Counted from the first letter of the stretch, positions 35,690 to 45,287 are shown. The stretch: 64,000 nt of DNA from Oceanicaulis sp052055585 (GCF_052055585.1 NZ_CP170485.1:806001-870000); one strand, 5' to 3'. Notes: generated by a model not told the origin, from the sequence alone. Made by a program: numbers and translations.

Positions 35690-36610
35690 ATGGCCTGGCC
35701 GTCTCTTCTCGGTCGTTTGCCCCAGGTGCGCGGCAAGCTGATCGAGAACGCCTCGCTGGCGGACATCACATGGCTGCGCGTGGGTGGTCCGGCGCAGGTT
35801 CTATTTCTGCCTGCAGATGCGGCTGATCTGGCGCGCTTTCTTGCCGAAACCCCGCGCGATATCGAGGTGCGGGTGCTGGGCGCAGGGTCCAATACGCTGG
35901 TGCGTGATGGCGGCCTGCCGGGCGTGACGGTCAAGCTCACCCCCGCTTTCGGCAAGGTCGAGGCGCTGGAGAACAATCGCATTCGCGCCGGCGCCGCCGC
36001 GCTCGACAAGATGGTCGCCAAGGCCGCCGCGAAAGCCGGGATCGCCGGGCTGGAATTTTACGTGGGCGTGCCCGGCGCGATTGGTGGCGCGCTGCGCATG
36101 AATGCGGGCTGCTACGGGACCGAAACCAAAGACGTTCTGGTCGAGGCGGTCGCGCTGGACCGCACCGGGCGGCGCATCATCGCGCCGGTGTCCGAGCTGG
36201 GCTACGCCTATCGTCATTCAGATGCGCCCGAGGACTGGATCTTCATCGAGGCGGTGTTTGAGGGGCAAGCCGATGAGCCTGCCGCCGTCACCGAGCGCAT
36301 GAACGCCATCACCGAGCGTCGCGAGGCGAGCCAGCCGATCCGCGAAAAGACCTCTGGCTCCACCTTCAAGAACCCCGATCCTGAAACCTCGGACGGGCGC
36401 TCGGCCTGGCAGCTCGTGGACGCCGCGGGCTGGCGCGGCAAGCCCATTGGCGGCGCACGCTTTTCAGAACAGCATTGCAACTTCCTGATCAATGACGGCA
36501 CGGCGACCGCCCATGATCTCGAAACCCTGGGCGAGACCGTGCGCGCCGAGGTGAAAGACAAGTTTGGCGTCGAGCTTCACTGGGAAGTCAAACGGATCGG
36601 AGAGCCTTGA
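35690..36610 (+). CDS. murB: UDP-N-acetylenolpyruvoylglucosamine reductase
   Basis: A 306-residue FAD enzyme. Family stretches are TWLRVGGPAQVLFLP, VLGAGSNTLVRDGG, GVPGAIGGALRMNAGCYG, the active-site GSTFKNPDPE region (Ser and following Lys) and HCNFLINDGTATAHD. Absence of the type I insertion and its length point to a type II MurB. It makes UDP-MurNAc with NADPH. The ATG at 35690 follows GGAGGCGTAAGC; ddl begins directly after the stop. Confidence 0.96.
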   Translation: MAWPSLLGRLPQVRGKLIENASLADITWLRVGGPAQVLFLPADAADLARFLAETPRDIEVRVLGAGSNTLVRDGGLPGVTVKLTPAFGKVEALENNRIRAGAAALDKMVAKAAAKAGIAGLEFYVGVPGAIGGALRMNAGCYGTETKDVLVEAVALDRTGRRIIAPVSELGYAYRHSDAPEDWIFIEAVFEGQADEPAAVTERMNAITERREASQPIREKTSGSTFKNPDPETSDGRSAWQLVDAAGWRGKPIGGARFSEQHCNFLINDGTATAHDLETLGETVRAEVKDKFGVELHWEVKRIGEP

Positions 36611-37525
36611 ATGAGCAAGCATGTGGCGGTTCTGCTGGGCGGTCGCAGCCCGGAGCGTGACGTGTCCCTGGTCTCGGGCAAGAAGGTGATCGAAGCGCTG
36701 GAAGCCAAGGGCTATCAGGTCGCCCCGATCGATCCGCGCGATCATGACTGGATCCGCCAGCTCGAAGGCGTCAATCCCGATGTGGTCTTCAACGCCCTTC
36801 ATGGTGATTGGGGCGAGGATGGTCGGGTGCAGGGCGTGCTCGATTATCTGGGCTATCCCTACACCCATTCCGGCGTCGCGGCGTCGGCGCTGGCCATGGA
36901 CAAGCAGCGCGCCAAGTCGGTGCTGCGCGAGGCGGGCATCCAGTGCCCCGAAGGCCAGCTGATCAGCCGGTTCGAGGCGGCGCGCGAACACGTCATGAAG
37001 CCGCCCTATGTGGCCAAACCCAATGCGCAGGGCAGTTCTGTGGGCGTGGTGATCGTCAGCGAAGGCGCGAACCGTCCGCCCGCCATTCTGGGTTCGGAAG
37101 ACTGGCCCTATGACGAGGAAGTGTTGATCGAGCGCTTCATTCCGGGCCGCGAGCTGACTGTCGCCGTCATGGGCGACAAGGCGCTGACCGTCACCGAGAT
37201 TGTCCCCAAGACGGCCTTCTATGATTACGACGCGAAGTATTCCGATGGCGGCTCGGTGCACCAGCTGCCCGCCGATGTGCCGCAAGCTGTTTTCGACGAA
37301 TGCATGGCTGAGGCGCTGAAAGCCCATCAGGTGCTCGGCTGCCGTGGCCTGACCCGGTCTGATTTCCGGTATGATCCGGAAACGGGCGGCGTGTGGTTAC
37401 TCGAAATTAACACCCAACCCGGCATGACTCCCACATCCCTTGCGCCCGAACAGGCGGCGCACTGCGGCATCGGTTTCCCCGATCTCGTAGCGTGGATGGT
37501 GGAGAATGCGGCGTGTCCAAACTGA
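36611..37525 (+). CDS. ddl: D-alanine:D-alanine ligase
   Basis: A 304-residue ATP-grasp enzyme. VLLGGRSPERDVSLVSGKKV at the N-terminus, HGDWGEDGRVQGVLDYLGYP near 58, the grasp loop KPNAQGSSVGVVIV near 136, and the metal site EINTQPGMTPTSLAPEQAAH near 270 are all typical. It makes the D-Ala-D-Ala dipeptide used by MurF. It starts 1 base after murB and its 3' end overlaps ftsQ. Confidence 0.96.
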   Translation: MSKHVAVLLGGRSPERDVSLVSGKKVIEALEAKGYQVAPIDPRDHDWIRQLEGVNPDVVFNALHGDWGEDGRVQGVLDYLGYPYTHSGVAASALAMDKQRAKSVLREAGIQCPEGQLISRFEAAREHVMKPPYVAKPNAQGSSVGVVIVSEGANRPPAILGSEDWPYDEEVLIERFIPGRELTVAVMGDKALTVTEIVPKTAFYDYDAKYSDGGSVHQLPADVPQAVFDECMAEALKAHQVLGCRGLTRSDFRYDPETGGVWLLEINTQPGMTPTSLAPEQAAHCGIGFPDLVAWMVENAACPN

Positions 37526-38418
37526 AGGCCGTCGGCGCTCGAGACACATCGAAAGCCCGGCGAAAGTCAAAGACAGCCCCCAAAGCGGCGGGCGGGCGCA
37601 AGCTGTCCAACTGGGCGGCGGCGCAATGGCGCGCGGCTCGCAACCGGGCGGGCTATGCCTTCAAGCTGATCCTCACCGTCTGCGGCGTGCTCCTGGCGGG
37701 CACGGTCCTGATCCTCATCGCCTTTGGTCAGCTTGATGATGTGGGCGGCATGGTGGCGGGCCGTGCCGAGCGCGAGCTTGAGACCGCGGGCTATACGCTG
37801 GACTGGCTGGATGTGGCGGGCGCTGAACGCACGGGCGTTGAAGAGATTGCGCTGGCGGTCGGCGCTGCGCCGGGGCTGGGGCTGAGCCGTGTGGACCTCA
37901 ATGCTGCGCGCGCGTCTGTCCAGTCGCTCAGCTGGGTGAAGTCTGCGCAAGTGCTGCGCCTGTGGCCGGACCGTATCGCCGTGCTGATCGAGGAGCGCGA
38001 GCCCTTCGCCATCTGGCAGATCAACCAGACGCACCATGTCATTGATGCGGATGGCTATGTCATCGACGCGGCGGACCCGCGCGAGTTTCTCGATTTGCCG
38101 CGTGTGGTGGGCGAGGGCGCGAACCGTGAGGCGCAGTCGGTAATCGCGCTGATGGCGCTGCATCCCGAAATCCGCGACCGCGTCACCAATTCCATTCGCG
38201 TCGGCGAGCGGCGGTGGAATCTGCGGCTTCAGAGCGGTGGTGATGTGCTGCTGCCCGAGGATGATCCGGCGAGCGCGTTGGCGCTTCTGGCGGCCATGCA
38301 TGAGGAACGCGGCGTGCTCGATTACGAGGCGCAGATCTTTGATCTTCGCAATGCGGGTGAAATGGTGATGCGGCCCTGGCCGGATCGGGCGGCGGAACGC
38401 GCAGGGCGAGGGGCTTAA
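37513..38418 (+). CDS. ftsQ: Cell division protein FtsQ
   Basis: A 301-residue bitopic protein: a basic cytoplasmic tail (about 1-47), a membrane helix (about 52-76), a POTRA domain (about 95-165; VKSAQVLRLWPDRIAVLIEE), and the beta domain (WNLRLQSGGDVLLPEDD). It connects FtsL/FtsB to the divisome. I favour the GTG at 37513, with GGAG 8 bases before it; an in-frame GTG at 37492 adds 7 residues. Either way it overlaps ddl. ftsA starts 3 bases after the stop. Confidence 0.93.
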   Translation: MSKLKAVGARDTSKARRKSKTAPKAAGGRKLSNWAAAQWRAARNRAGYAFKLILTVCGVLLAGTVLILIAFGQLDDVGGMVAGRAERELETAGYTLDWLDVAGAERTGVEEIALAVGAAPGLGLSRVDLNAARASVQSLSWVKSAQVLRLWPDRIAVLIEEREPFAIWQINQTHHVIDADGYVIDAADPREFLDLPRVVGEGANREAQSVIALMALHPEIRDRVTNSIRVGERRWNLRLQSGGDVLLPEDDPASALALLAAMHEERGVLDYEAQIFDLRNAGEMVMRPWPDRAAERAGRGA

Positions 38419-38421
38419 GCG

Positions 38422-39750
38422 ATGGGTGCGATGGGGTTTTTCAAGTCAGGAGGCGCAGCAAGCGCCGCCACGCCGCCGCGCAAGGCCGGGGTGTTCGCCG
38501 CGCTTGATATCGGCGCGTCCAAGACCGTGTGTTTTATCGCCAAGACCGAAGAGACGCTGGCGGGCCTGCGTCCGCGTGTGATCGGGGTCGGCCATCAGTC
38601 CACCCGCGGCGTGCGCGCGGGTCAGGTGGTGGACGTCAATCTGGCCGTTGAAAGCATCCGCGCTGCAGTGGAGAACGCCGAGCGCATGGCGGGGCATACG
38701 GTGAGTGAAGTCTTCCTGGCCGTTTCCGCCGGGGCGCCGTCGAGCGCGCGCATTTCGGTCGAGATGGATCTGGCCGCCCGAGAAGTCACTGACCGCGATC
38801 TGCGCCGCATCCTCGCTGAAGCACTGCGTCGCCACCATGAGCAAAAGCGCGTGCTGCTGCATGCTCTGCCGCTCTCCTGGCGCGTGGACGGTCATCGCGG
38901 GGTGAAGGATCCGCGCGGCATGTTCGGCGAAAGCCTGGGCGTGGACCTGCACCTTGTCAGCGCCGCCTCGGATCCGCTGCAGAACCTCATTTCCTGCGTC
39001 GAGCGTTGCCAGCTCACCGTCGCAGGCGTGGCGGCGACGCCGTATGTCTCCGGAATTGCGGCTTTGGCCCCGGATGAGCGCGATCTGGGTGCGCTGCTGA
39101 TCGATATGGGCGCACACACCACGACCGTGGCGGTCTTCAATGAAGGCGCATTGCAGCATGTGGACGGCGTGCCGGTTGGGGGGGCTCACGTCACCAACGA
39201 TATCGCACGCGGTCTGTCGACGCCGGTGAACGCGGCGGAGCGAATCAAGGCGCTGCATGGCTGTGCGCTTGATAGTCCGGACGACGACCAGATCATGATC
39301 GAGACCCCGCCGGTGGCGGGCTCGGGCGTCGTGACCATGAACCAGCAACCCAAGGCGCTGTTGAACGCCATCATCCGCCCGCGCCTGGAAGAAGTGTTCG
39401 AGATGGTCCGTGACCGGCTGGACGCGGCGGGCGCCGCCAGTGCATCGGGGCGGTCTGTCGTCCTGACGGGCGGCGCGGCGCAACTGCCTGGCGCAACCCA
39501 GCTGGCCGGCCGTGTGCTGGGCAAGCAGGTGCGTTTGGGGCGTCCGGACACCCTCGCAGGTCTGGGGGATGCGGTCTCGGGGCCGGGCTTCAGTGCGGCT
39601 GCCGGTTTGCTGCTGCGCTGCGTGCAGGGGCCGTCCGAAGCGATCTCCGGCCCGCCCCGGTTTGATCAGGGTCCGGCCCGCATTCGCGAGCGTGCGACAG
39701 GCGAGACCGGCATGAAAGCGGTCTGGCGCTGGTTCGCAGAAAGTTTCTAG
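38422..39750 (+). CDS. ftsA: Cell division protein FtsA
   Basis: A 442-residue actin-fold ATPase that tethers FtsZ to the membrane. Phosphate-1 loop FAALDIGASKTVCF near residue 24, phosphate-2 loop GALLIDMGAHTTTVAVF near 225 and the adenosine motif VVLTGGAAQLPGATQLA near 345 are clear. The C-terminal GMKAVWRWFAESF is the amphipathic membrane-targeting helix. The first ~20 residues are a variable extension. The 141 bases after it hold the ftsZ control region. Confidence 0.96.
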   Translation: MGAMGFFKSGGAASAATPPRKAGVFAALDIGASKTVCFIAKTEETLAGLRPRVIGVGHQSTRGVRAGQVVDVNLAVESIRAAVENAERMAGHTVSEVFLAVSAGAPSSARISVEMDLAAREVTDRDLRRILAEALRRHHEQKRVLLHALPLSWRVDGHRGVKDPRGMFGESLGVDLHLVSAASDPLQNLISCVERCQLTVAGVAATPYVSGIAALAPDERDLGALLIDMGAHTTTVAVFNEGALQHVDGVPVGGAHVTNDIARGLSTPVNAAERIKALHGCALDSPDDDQIMIETPPVAGSGVVTMNQQPKALLNAIIRPRLEEVFEMVRDRLDAAGAASASGRSVVLTGGAAQLPGATQLAGRVLGKQVRLGRPDTLAGLGDAVSGPGFSAAAGLLLRCVQGPSEAISGPPRFDQGPARIRERATGETGMKAVWRWFAESF

Positions 39751-39861
39751 ACTCCCAACACGGACTCAGGGTCCTGTTATTGTATGCGAAAAAAGGTTTG
39801 CTCCGAAGGGAGCGGCTTAACGCTCGATTAAACAAGCAAGCGCAGTCTCACGGGGTGATTC
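39750..39861 (+). promoter_or_regulatory. ftsZ control region: CtrA-type box with three GANTC sites
   Basis: TTAACGCTCGATTAA at 39817-39831 is an exact TTAA-N7-TTAA, the full CtrA consensus. GANTC, the target of the CcrM methyltransferase, occurs at 39750-39754, 39763-39767 (both GACTC) and 39857-39861 (GATTC). In Caulobacter the ftsZ promoter is repressed by CtrA and needs GANTC methylation for full activity, so the same cell-cycle logic is likely here. Confidence 0.75.
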
Positions 39862-39891
39862 GTTAACCCTGCCGCCCCACGGAGACCTGCC

Positions 39892-41466
39892 ATGCCCTTG
39901 AACCTTTCCGCGCCAGAAACTACCGAACTCAAGCCTCGCATCCTTGTGTGTGGTGTCGGCGGCGCCGGGGGCAACGCCGTTAACAACATGATCGACGCCC
40001 AGCTCGAGGGCGTGGACTTTGTGGTCGCCAACACCGACGCGCAGGCGCTGCAGCGCGCGCGCACGGATCGCCGCATCCAGATGGGTGCGGGGATCACGGA
40101 AGGTCTGGGCGCTGGGGCGCGTCCGGAAGTGGGTGAGCAATCCGCAGAAGACTCCCTGGCCGAGATCCAGGAGCATCTGCAAGGCGCACACATGGTGTTC
40201 ATCACCGCCGGCATGGGCGGCGGCACCGGCACCGGCGCAGCGCCCGTGATCGCCCGCGCGGCGCGCGAACAGGGCATCCTGACCGTTGGCGTGGTGACCA
40301 AGCCGTTCCATTTTGAAGGCACCCGCCGTATGCGCCTGGCCGAAGCCGGCATCGAGCGCCTGCAAGAGCATGTCGACACCCTGATCATCATCCCGAACCA
40401 GAACCTGTTCCGGATCGCCACCGAGAAGACGACCTTCGCGGAAGCGTTCGGCATGGCGGACCAGGTCCTGCACTCGGGCGTGCGCGGCATCACCGACCTC
40501 ATGGTCATGCCGGGCCTGATCAACCTCGACTTCGCCGACGTCCGCACCGTGATGAACGAAATGGGCAAGGCGATGATGGGTACGGGCGAATCCAGCGGCG
40601 AGAAACGCGCCGTGGAAGCCGCTCACAACGCCATCAACAACCCGCTTCTCGACGATGTGTCGATGAAGGGCGCCAAGGGCGTGCTCATCAACATCACCGG
40701 CGGCATGGACATGACGCTGTACGAAGTCGACGAAGCGGCCAACGAAATCCGCAACGAGGTCGATCCGGACGCCAACATCATTGTCGGCTCCACCTTCGAT
40801 CCCGAGCTCGATGGCATCATCCGCGTGTCCGTCGTGGCCACCGGCATCGACGCCGAGCTCAATGAAATGCACGACCCGCGCCGCCGTCAGGGCTCTGAGC
40901 CGGTCGCTCCGGTCTGGAAAGGCCGCGAAACCCGCCCCCAGCGTCAGACCGAGCCGCTGGTGCGTCGCGCCTCTGATGCGGTCGCCGTGAACGAGACCCC
41001 GCGCGCTGAATCCCACGCGGCCCCGCATGTGACGGCCCGCGCCGGCGACACGGTCAGCGCACCGGACAGCTTTACGGGCGGTCAGCCGGTTCATCCCGTC
41101 GCCAAGCCGGCGGTTGTTGAGACCCGCGAGCGTCTTGAGCGTGAAATGACCCACCCGTCCGAGCCGCAGGCGCACATGCAGCACCAGCAGCCGGTCGAGG
41201 CGCAGCCGCAACAGCCCGCAGCGCATCAGCCGCAGGCTGAGGAAAGCCAGCCGGCGCGTGAGCCGCGCCGGGGCCTGTCGCTGTTCGGTCGCCGCAAGTC
41301 CGCACCGGCCGAGCACAAGGCTCCGAGCCAACCCGAGCGCCCCTCCGTGGTGCGTCCGGTCGAGGCCGCGCCGCGTCCGAGCCAACCCTCTGGCGACCTG
41401 TTCGGTGAGGATCTGGACGAGAACGAGCTGGAAATTCCGGCCTTCCTGCGCCGCCAGGCCAACTAG
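39892..41466 (+). CDS. ftsZ: Cell division GTPase FtsZ
   Basis: A 524-residue tubulin homologue forming the Z ring. GGAGGNAVNNMI near residue 24 and the tubulin signature GGGTGTGAAPVIA near 106 bind GTP; NLDFADVRTVM near 208 is the T7 loop. The last 13 residues (ELEIPAFLRRQAN) are the conserved peptide that binds FtsA. Between about residue 320 and 505 is a long low-complexity linker rich in Gln, His, Pro and Arg, giving a protein longer than the ~380 residues of E. coli but normal for alphaproteobacteria. A terminator follows. Confidence 0.97.
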   Translation: MPLNLSAPETTELKPRILVCGVGGAGGNAVNNMIDAQLEGVDFVVANTDAQALQRARTDRRIQMGAGITEGLGAGARPEVGEQSAEDSLAEIQEHLQGAHMVFITAGMGGGTGTGAAPVIARAAREQGILTVGVVTKPFHFEGTRRMRLAEAGIERLQEHVDTLIIIPNQNLFRIATEKTTFAEAFGMADQVLHSGVRGITDLMVMPGLINLDFADVRTVMNEMGKAMMGTGESSGEKRAVEAAHNAINNPLLDDVSMKGAKGVLINITGGMDMTLYEVDEAANEIRNEVDPDANIIVGSTFDPELDGIIRVSVVATGIDAELNEMHDPRRRQGSEPVAPVWKGRETRPQRQTEPLVRRASDAVAVNETPRAESHAAPHVTARAGDTVSAPDSFTGGQPVHPVAKPAVVETRERLEREMTHPSEPQAHMQHQQPVEAQPQQPAAHQPQAEESQPAREPRRGLSLFGRRKSAPAEHKAPSQPERPSVVRPVEAAPRPSQPSGDLFGEDLDENELEIPAFLRRQAN

Positions 41467-41486
41467 GCTCCAGCGCTAATCCCTTG

Positions 41487-41525
41487 AAAACGCGTCGCTC
41501 TGGTCAATCAGGGCGGCGCGTTTTT
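41487..41525 (+). terminator. Rho-independent terminator after ftsZ
   Basis: AAAACGCGTCGCTCTG pairs with CAGGGCGGCGCGTTTT (two G-U pairs) around a 6-base loop and ends in TTTTT. It marks the likely end of the main dcw transcript before lpxC. The rest of 41526-41679 shows no further gene. Confidence 0.8.
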
Positions 41526-41679
41526 CATTGGGCGCTCCGTTTCGTAACACGGTGCAACAATCGTTTAATTGCGGGATGCATCACGGTCCGTAGTGTGCAG
41601 GGTGAGGGGCGTAGCCTGTTAAGCATCTTCATGCGTTTCAGGCTCATGGATTGATAAAAGACTGGATTGGGCTTGCTTC

Positions 41680-42579
41680 ATGATTGAACGCGCAACATTG
41701 GCGGCGCCGGCGGTTTGCGCCGGGATCGGCCTGCACACCGGAGCCCGTGTCCGCATGGCGATGAAGCCCGCTCCGCTCGGGGCAGGCATCGTCTTTGAAC
41801 GGACCGACCTTCAGGTGTCTGACCGCCTTGTTCCGGCGCGCCGCGAGTTTGTGCGCTCGACCGATCTGGGCACCACTCTGGTTAATGACGCCGGCGCATC
41901 GGTTGCGACGGTGGAACATCTGATGGCCGCTCTGGCCGGTCTGGGCATTGATGATCTGATCGTCGAGCTGGATGGACCGGAAGTGCCGGCTATGGACGGC
42001 TCGTCCGCGCCGTTTGTCGATCTGATCCTGCATGCAGGTCTGAAGACCCGCCCGGCGCCGCGCAAGGCGCTGCAGGTTCTCAAGCCGGTCGAGGTGGAGG
42101 ATGGCTCGCGCCATGCCGTGTTCCTGCCGGCGCTGCGTCCGGCCATCGATGTGGAAATCGACTTTGATGATCCCGCGATTGGCCGTCAGCACTTCGCCTT
42201 TGAAGTCAGCCGCGAGAATTTCCAGCAGCTGGTCGCCCCGGCGCGCACCTTCGGCTTCCGTCGGGAATTCAGCGCGCTTCTGAAAGCGGGCCTGGCGCGT
42301 GGCGGCTCCATGGAAAACGCCGTGGTGGTCGATGACGATGGCGTCGCCAATCCCGAAGGCCTGCGTTTCGCCGACGAGTTCGTGCGTCACAAGGCGCTGG
42401 ATGCGTTGGGAGATCTGTATCTTCTGGGCGCTCCGATCATCGGGCTCTACAAGGCGCACCGTCCGGGCCATGGTCTGAACGCCAAGGCGCTGGCGGCCCT
42501 GCTGGCGGATGAAACCGCCTGGCGCTGGACGTCGATGGCCGATACGTCGGTGCACAGCGAGCGTCTTGTTCACTCCTGA
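41680..42579 (+). CDS. lpxC: UDP-3-O-acyl-GlcNAc deacetylase
   Basis: A 299-residue zinc amidase committing UDP-GlcNAc derivatives to lipid A. Zinc and catalytic motifs are VEHLMAALAGLGIDD (near 79; His) and HKALDALGDLYLLG (near 237; His and Asp), plus HRPGHGLNAKAL near 265 with the general His. ALDGSS-type loop PAMDGSSAPF binds substrate. Present behind ftsZ as in most proteobacteria, it shows that the cell makes lipid A. Confidence 0.96.
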   Translation: MIERATLAAPAVCAGIGLHTGARVRMAMKPAPLGAGIVFERTDLQVSDRLVPARREFVRSTDLGTTLVNDAGASVATVEHLMAALAGLGIDDLIVELDGPEVPAMDGSSAPFVDLILHAGLKTRPAPRKALQVLKPVEVEDGSRHAVFLPALRPAIDVEIDFDDPAIGRQHFAFEVSRENFQQLVAPARTFGFRREFSALLKAGLARGGSMENAVVVDDDGVANPEGLRFADEFVRHKALDALGDLYLLGAPIIGLYKAHRPGHGLNAKALAALLADETAWRWTSMADTSVHSERLVHS

Positions 42580-42728
42580 TTTCCCGTCAAAAGCCGATCT
42601 TATTCACACTCGGCCTGATAGGGTGCTTTTGCCCGCGCCCGCGATGGGTTAAACCATTCTCAATACCTAAGAGTCCGCTGCGTCCCGAACCTCGGGGCAG
42701 GCGGTCGCCGGCTTGAGGGCGTGCGTCC

Positions 42729-43562
42729 ATGAAGACTGTTCTGCGTTTTGCTGTAATGGGCGCCGTCGCCTTGTCCCTGACTGCGTGTGCAGGGCGGGAT
42801 CGTGAAGAGCTGGCCTATGTGGAACAGCCCGTTGAGCTGCTTTACGCGGAAGCCTTCGAGAAGATGCAGCGCCGTCGCTATGACGAAGCCGCGGCCTATT
42901 TCGACGAGGTTGAACGCCAGCACCCGTTCTCTGAATGGGCGCGTCGTTCCATGCTCATGGCCGCTTACGCCAACTATCGCCAGTCCAAGTATGACGAGGC
43001 GATTTCGGATGCGCAGCGTTTCATCGCCCTGCACCCGGGCAATGCCAGCGCGCCTTACGCCTATTACCTGATCGCGCTGTCCTATTACGAGCGCATCTAT
43101 GATGTCGGTCGTGACCAGTCCACCACCATGCAGGCGCTGCAAGCGCTGGAGCAGGTGGTGCGTCGCTATCCCGATACGCCTTACGCCCAGGATGCGCGGC
43201 TGAAGATCGACATGACGCGCGATCACCTGGCCGGCAAGGAAATGAGCGTTGGCCGCTGGTATCTGCGCAATGGCTATCATCTGGCGGCGATCAACCGCTT
43301 CCAGAACGTGATCCGTGAGTACGAGACCACCAGCCACACGCCTGAAGCGCTGCACCGTCTGGTCGAGGCCTATGTCAGCCTGGGCGTGGACGAGGAAGCG
43401 CGCCAGATCGCTGCGGTGCTGGGTTACAACTTCCCCGGCTCAGAATGGTATGAGGACAGTTATGATCTGCTCACCTCGCGCGGCATCGCCGTGCCGGGGT
43501 CTGAAGATCAGGAGCGTGAACCGTCCCTGCTGCGGCGCGCCCTGAACCGCGTCTTCGGCTAA
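42729..43562 (+). CDS. bamD: Outer-membrane assembly lipoprotein BamD
   Basis: A 277-residue lipoprotein; the lipobox LTAC puts the acylated Cys at residue 20. TPR-like repeats follow, with the family stretches LYAEAFEKMQRRRYDEAAAY, EVERQHPFSEWARRSMLMAA, NYRQSKYDEAI and ALEQVVRRYPDTPYAQDAR. BamD works with BamA in folding outer-membrane beta-barrels. The C-terminal ~40 residues (after SEWYEDSYDLL) are variable. In alphaproteobacteria it commonly lies between lpxC and recN, as here. Confidence 0.95.
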   Translation: MKTVLRFAVMGAVALSLTACAGRDREELAYVEQPVELLYAEAFEKMQRRRYDEAAAYFDEVERQHPFSEWARRSMLMAAYANYRQSKYDEAISDAQRFIALHPGNASAPYAYYLIALSYYERIYDVGRDQSTTMQALQALEQVVRRYPDTPYAQDARLKIDMTRDHLAGKEMSVGRWYLRNGYHLAAINRFQNVIREYETTSHTPEALHRLVEAYVSLGVDEEARQIAAVLGYNFPGSEWYEDSYDLLTSRGIAVPGSEDQEREPSLLRRALNRVFG

Positions 43563-43586
43563 GCTCGAACCAGATTGCGAACCTGA

Positions 43587-45287
43587 ATGCTGGCTTCGCT
43601 CTCCATCCGAGACATCGTCCTGATCGACACGCTCGATCTGACGTTTGACGCCGGTTTGTCCGCACTGACGGGCGAAACTGGCGCGGGCAAATCCATCCTT
43701 CTGGGCGCTCTGGGGCTGGCGTGCGGGGAGCGAGCCGAACGCGCCCAGGTGCGCGCGGGGGCGGACAAAGCCGTGGCGACCGCCCTGTTTGAACCGCCCG
43801 TGGGCCATCCTGTGTACGCGCTGCTGGATGAGGCGGGCGTGACCGTGGAGCCGGGCGAGCCGGTGATTCTGCGCCGCACCCTGACCTCCGACGGTCGCTC
43901 GCGCGCCCATGTGAACGACCAGCCCGCCAGCGTGGGGCTTCTGGCCTCTCTCGGTGAGGTGCTGGTGGAGATCCATGGCCAGCACGATGGCCGCGGCCTG
44001 ATGGACCCCAAAAGCCATCGCGGCATGCTGGACGCCTATGCGGACGCTGAAGCTGAACTCAAAGCGGTGAAAGCCGCATGGAAGGCGCTGAGCGAGGCGC
44101 GCAACCGGCTCGAAGAGCTGACCGAGGCGCGCGACAAGGCGGCCAGCGAACAAGCCTTCCTGCGCGACAGCGTGGATGCGCTGGAAGCCCTCAACCCGCA
44201 AACCGGCGAAGAGGACGGCCTCGCCGCCGAGCGCAAATTCCTGCAGCAGGCCGAATCAGCCCTCACAGAGCTCAATGACGCCATGGATGCGGTCGCCGGT
44301 GGCGACGGCCTGTCCAACCGGCTCAATACCGCTTTGCGCGGTCTGGAACGCGTCCGTGCGGCGCTCGAAGGTGCCGAGGGCGGTGAAGGCGAGGCGGGCG
44401 CGGCCCATGCCTCGGTCGAGCGCGCCGCCGGGGCGCTCGATCGCGCGCTCATTGAATTCAATGAGGCCGAGGAAGCCCTGTCTGAAGCCGCCGCCCGCTT
44501 TGATGTGGAGCCGGGGCGCCTGAATGAGGTGGAAGAGCGCCTGTTCGCGCTGCGCGCCGCCGCCCGCAAACATAATGTGGACGTGGATGAGCTGGCCGAG
44601 CTGCGCGATCGCCTCGCCAGTCGTCTGGACATGATCGAGCACGCAGATGACCGGCTGAAAGAGGCCGAAGGCGCGCTCAAGGCGGCCGAAGCCGATTATG
44701 CCCGCGCCGCCAGGGCCCTGACCTCCAAGCGTCAAAGTGCGGGTGACGCTCTGGCGAAGGCGGTCGAGGCCGAGCTGGCGCCCCTGAAAATGGACAAGGC
44801 GCGCTTTCGGGTGCGCGTTGAAACCGACGAGACAAAACCTGGCGCCTCGGGCTGGGACAAGGTCGCCTTTGAGGTCGCCACCAATCCCGGCGCGCCGTTC
44901 GGGCCGCTCGACAAGATCGCCTCGGGCGGTGAGCTGTCGCGGTTTGCACTGGCGCTGAAGGTCTGCCTTGTGGGCGAGGATGCTCGCACCATGGTGTTTG
45001 ACGAGGTGGATCAGGGTGTGGGCGGCGCTGTCGCTGATGCCGTCGGCTCGCGCCTCAAACGCCTTGCCGAGACCGGGCAGGCGCTCGTGGTGACCCATAG
45101 CCCGCAAGTGGCCGCACGCGCCGATGCGCACTATCGTATCGAGAAGGCGGAGCAGGGCGAGGGCATGCGTACTACGGTACGGCGTCTCGCCGAAGCGGAC
45201 CGCCGCGAAGAGATCGCCCGCATGCTGTCGGGCGCCGAGATCACCGACGCGGCCCGCGCCGCCGCCGACCAGCTGATGGGCTCATGA
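43587..45287 (+). CDS. recN: DNA repair protein RecN
   Basis: A 566-residue SMC-like ATPase. Walker A TGETGAGKSILLGAL lies near residue 28; two coiled-coil arms (about 150-340) flank a short hinge; the ABC signature is KIASGGELSRFALALK near 445 and Walker B TMVFDEVDQGVGG near 470, followed by VVTHSPQVAARAD. It helps repair double-strand breaks. A GAAC repeat pair lies just upstream but with a spacer of 8 rather than the 7 of alphaproteobacterial LexA boxes. It overlaps ligA by 4 bases. Confidence 0.95.
   Translation: MLASLSIRDIVLIDTLDLTFDAGLSALTGETGAGKSILLGALGLACGERAERAQVRAGADKAVATALFEPPVGHPVYALLDEAGVTVEPGEPVILRRTLTSDGRSRAHVNDQPASVGLLASLGEVLVEIHGQHDGRGLMDPKSHRGMLDAYADAEAELKAVKAAWKALSEARNRLEELTEARDKAASEQAFLRDSVDALEALNPQTGEEDGLAAERKFLQQAESALTELNDAMDAVAGGDGLSNRLNTALRGLERVRAALEGAEGGEGEAGAAHASVERAAGALDRALIEFNEAEEALSEAAARFDVEPGRLNEVEERLFALRAAARKHNVDVDELAELRDRLASRLDMIEHADDRLKEAEGALKAAEADYARAARALTSKRQSAGDALAKAVEAELAPLKMDKARFRVRVETDETKPGASGWDKVAFEVATNPGAPFGPLDKIASGGELSRFALALKVCLVGEDARTMVFDEVDQGVGGAVADAVGSRLKRLAETGQALVVTHSPQVAARADAHYRIEKAEQGEGMRTTVRRLAEADRREEIARMLSGAEITDAARAAADQLMGS

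Noticed and set aside
42640..42675. TTAAACCATTCTCAA before bamD as a CtrA site
   Set aside because: The second half-site is TCAA rather than TTAA; too weak to call.
43567..43582. GAAC repeat pair just before recN as a LexA (SOS) box
   Set aside because: The spacer is 8 bases; the alphaproteobacterial LexA consensus needs 7, so the half-sites would be out of phase.
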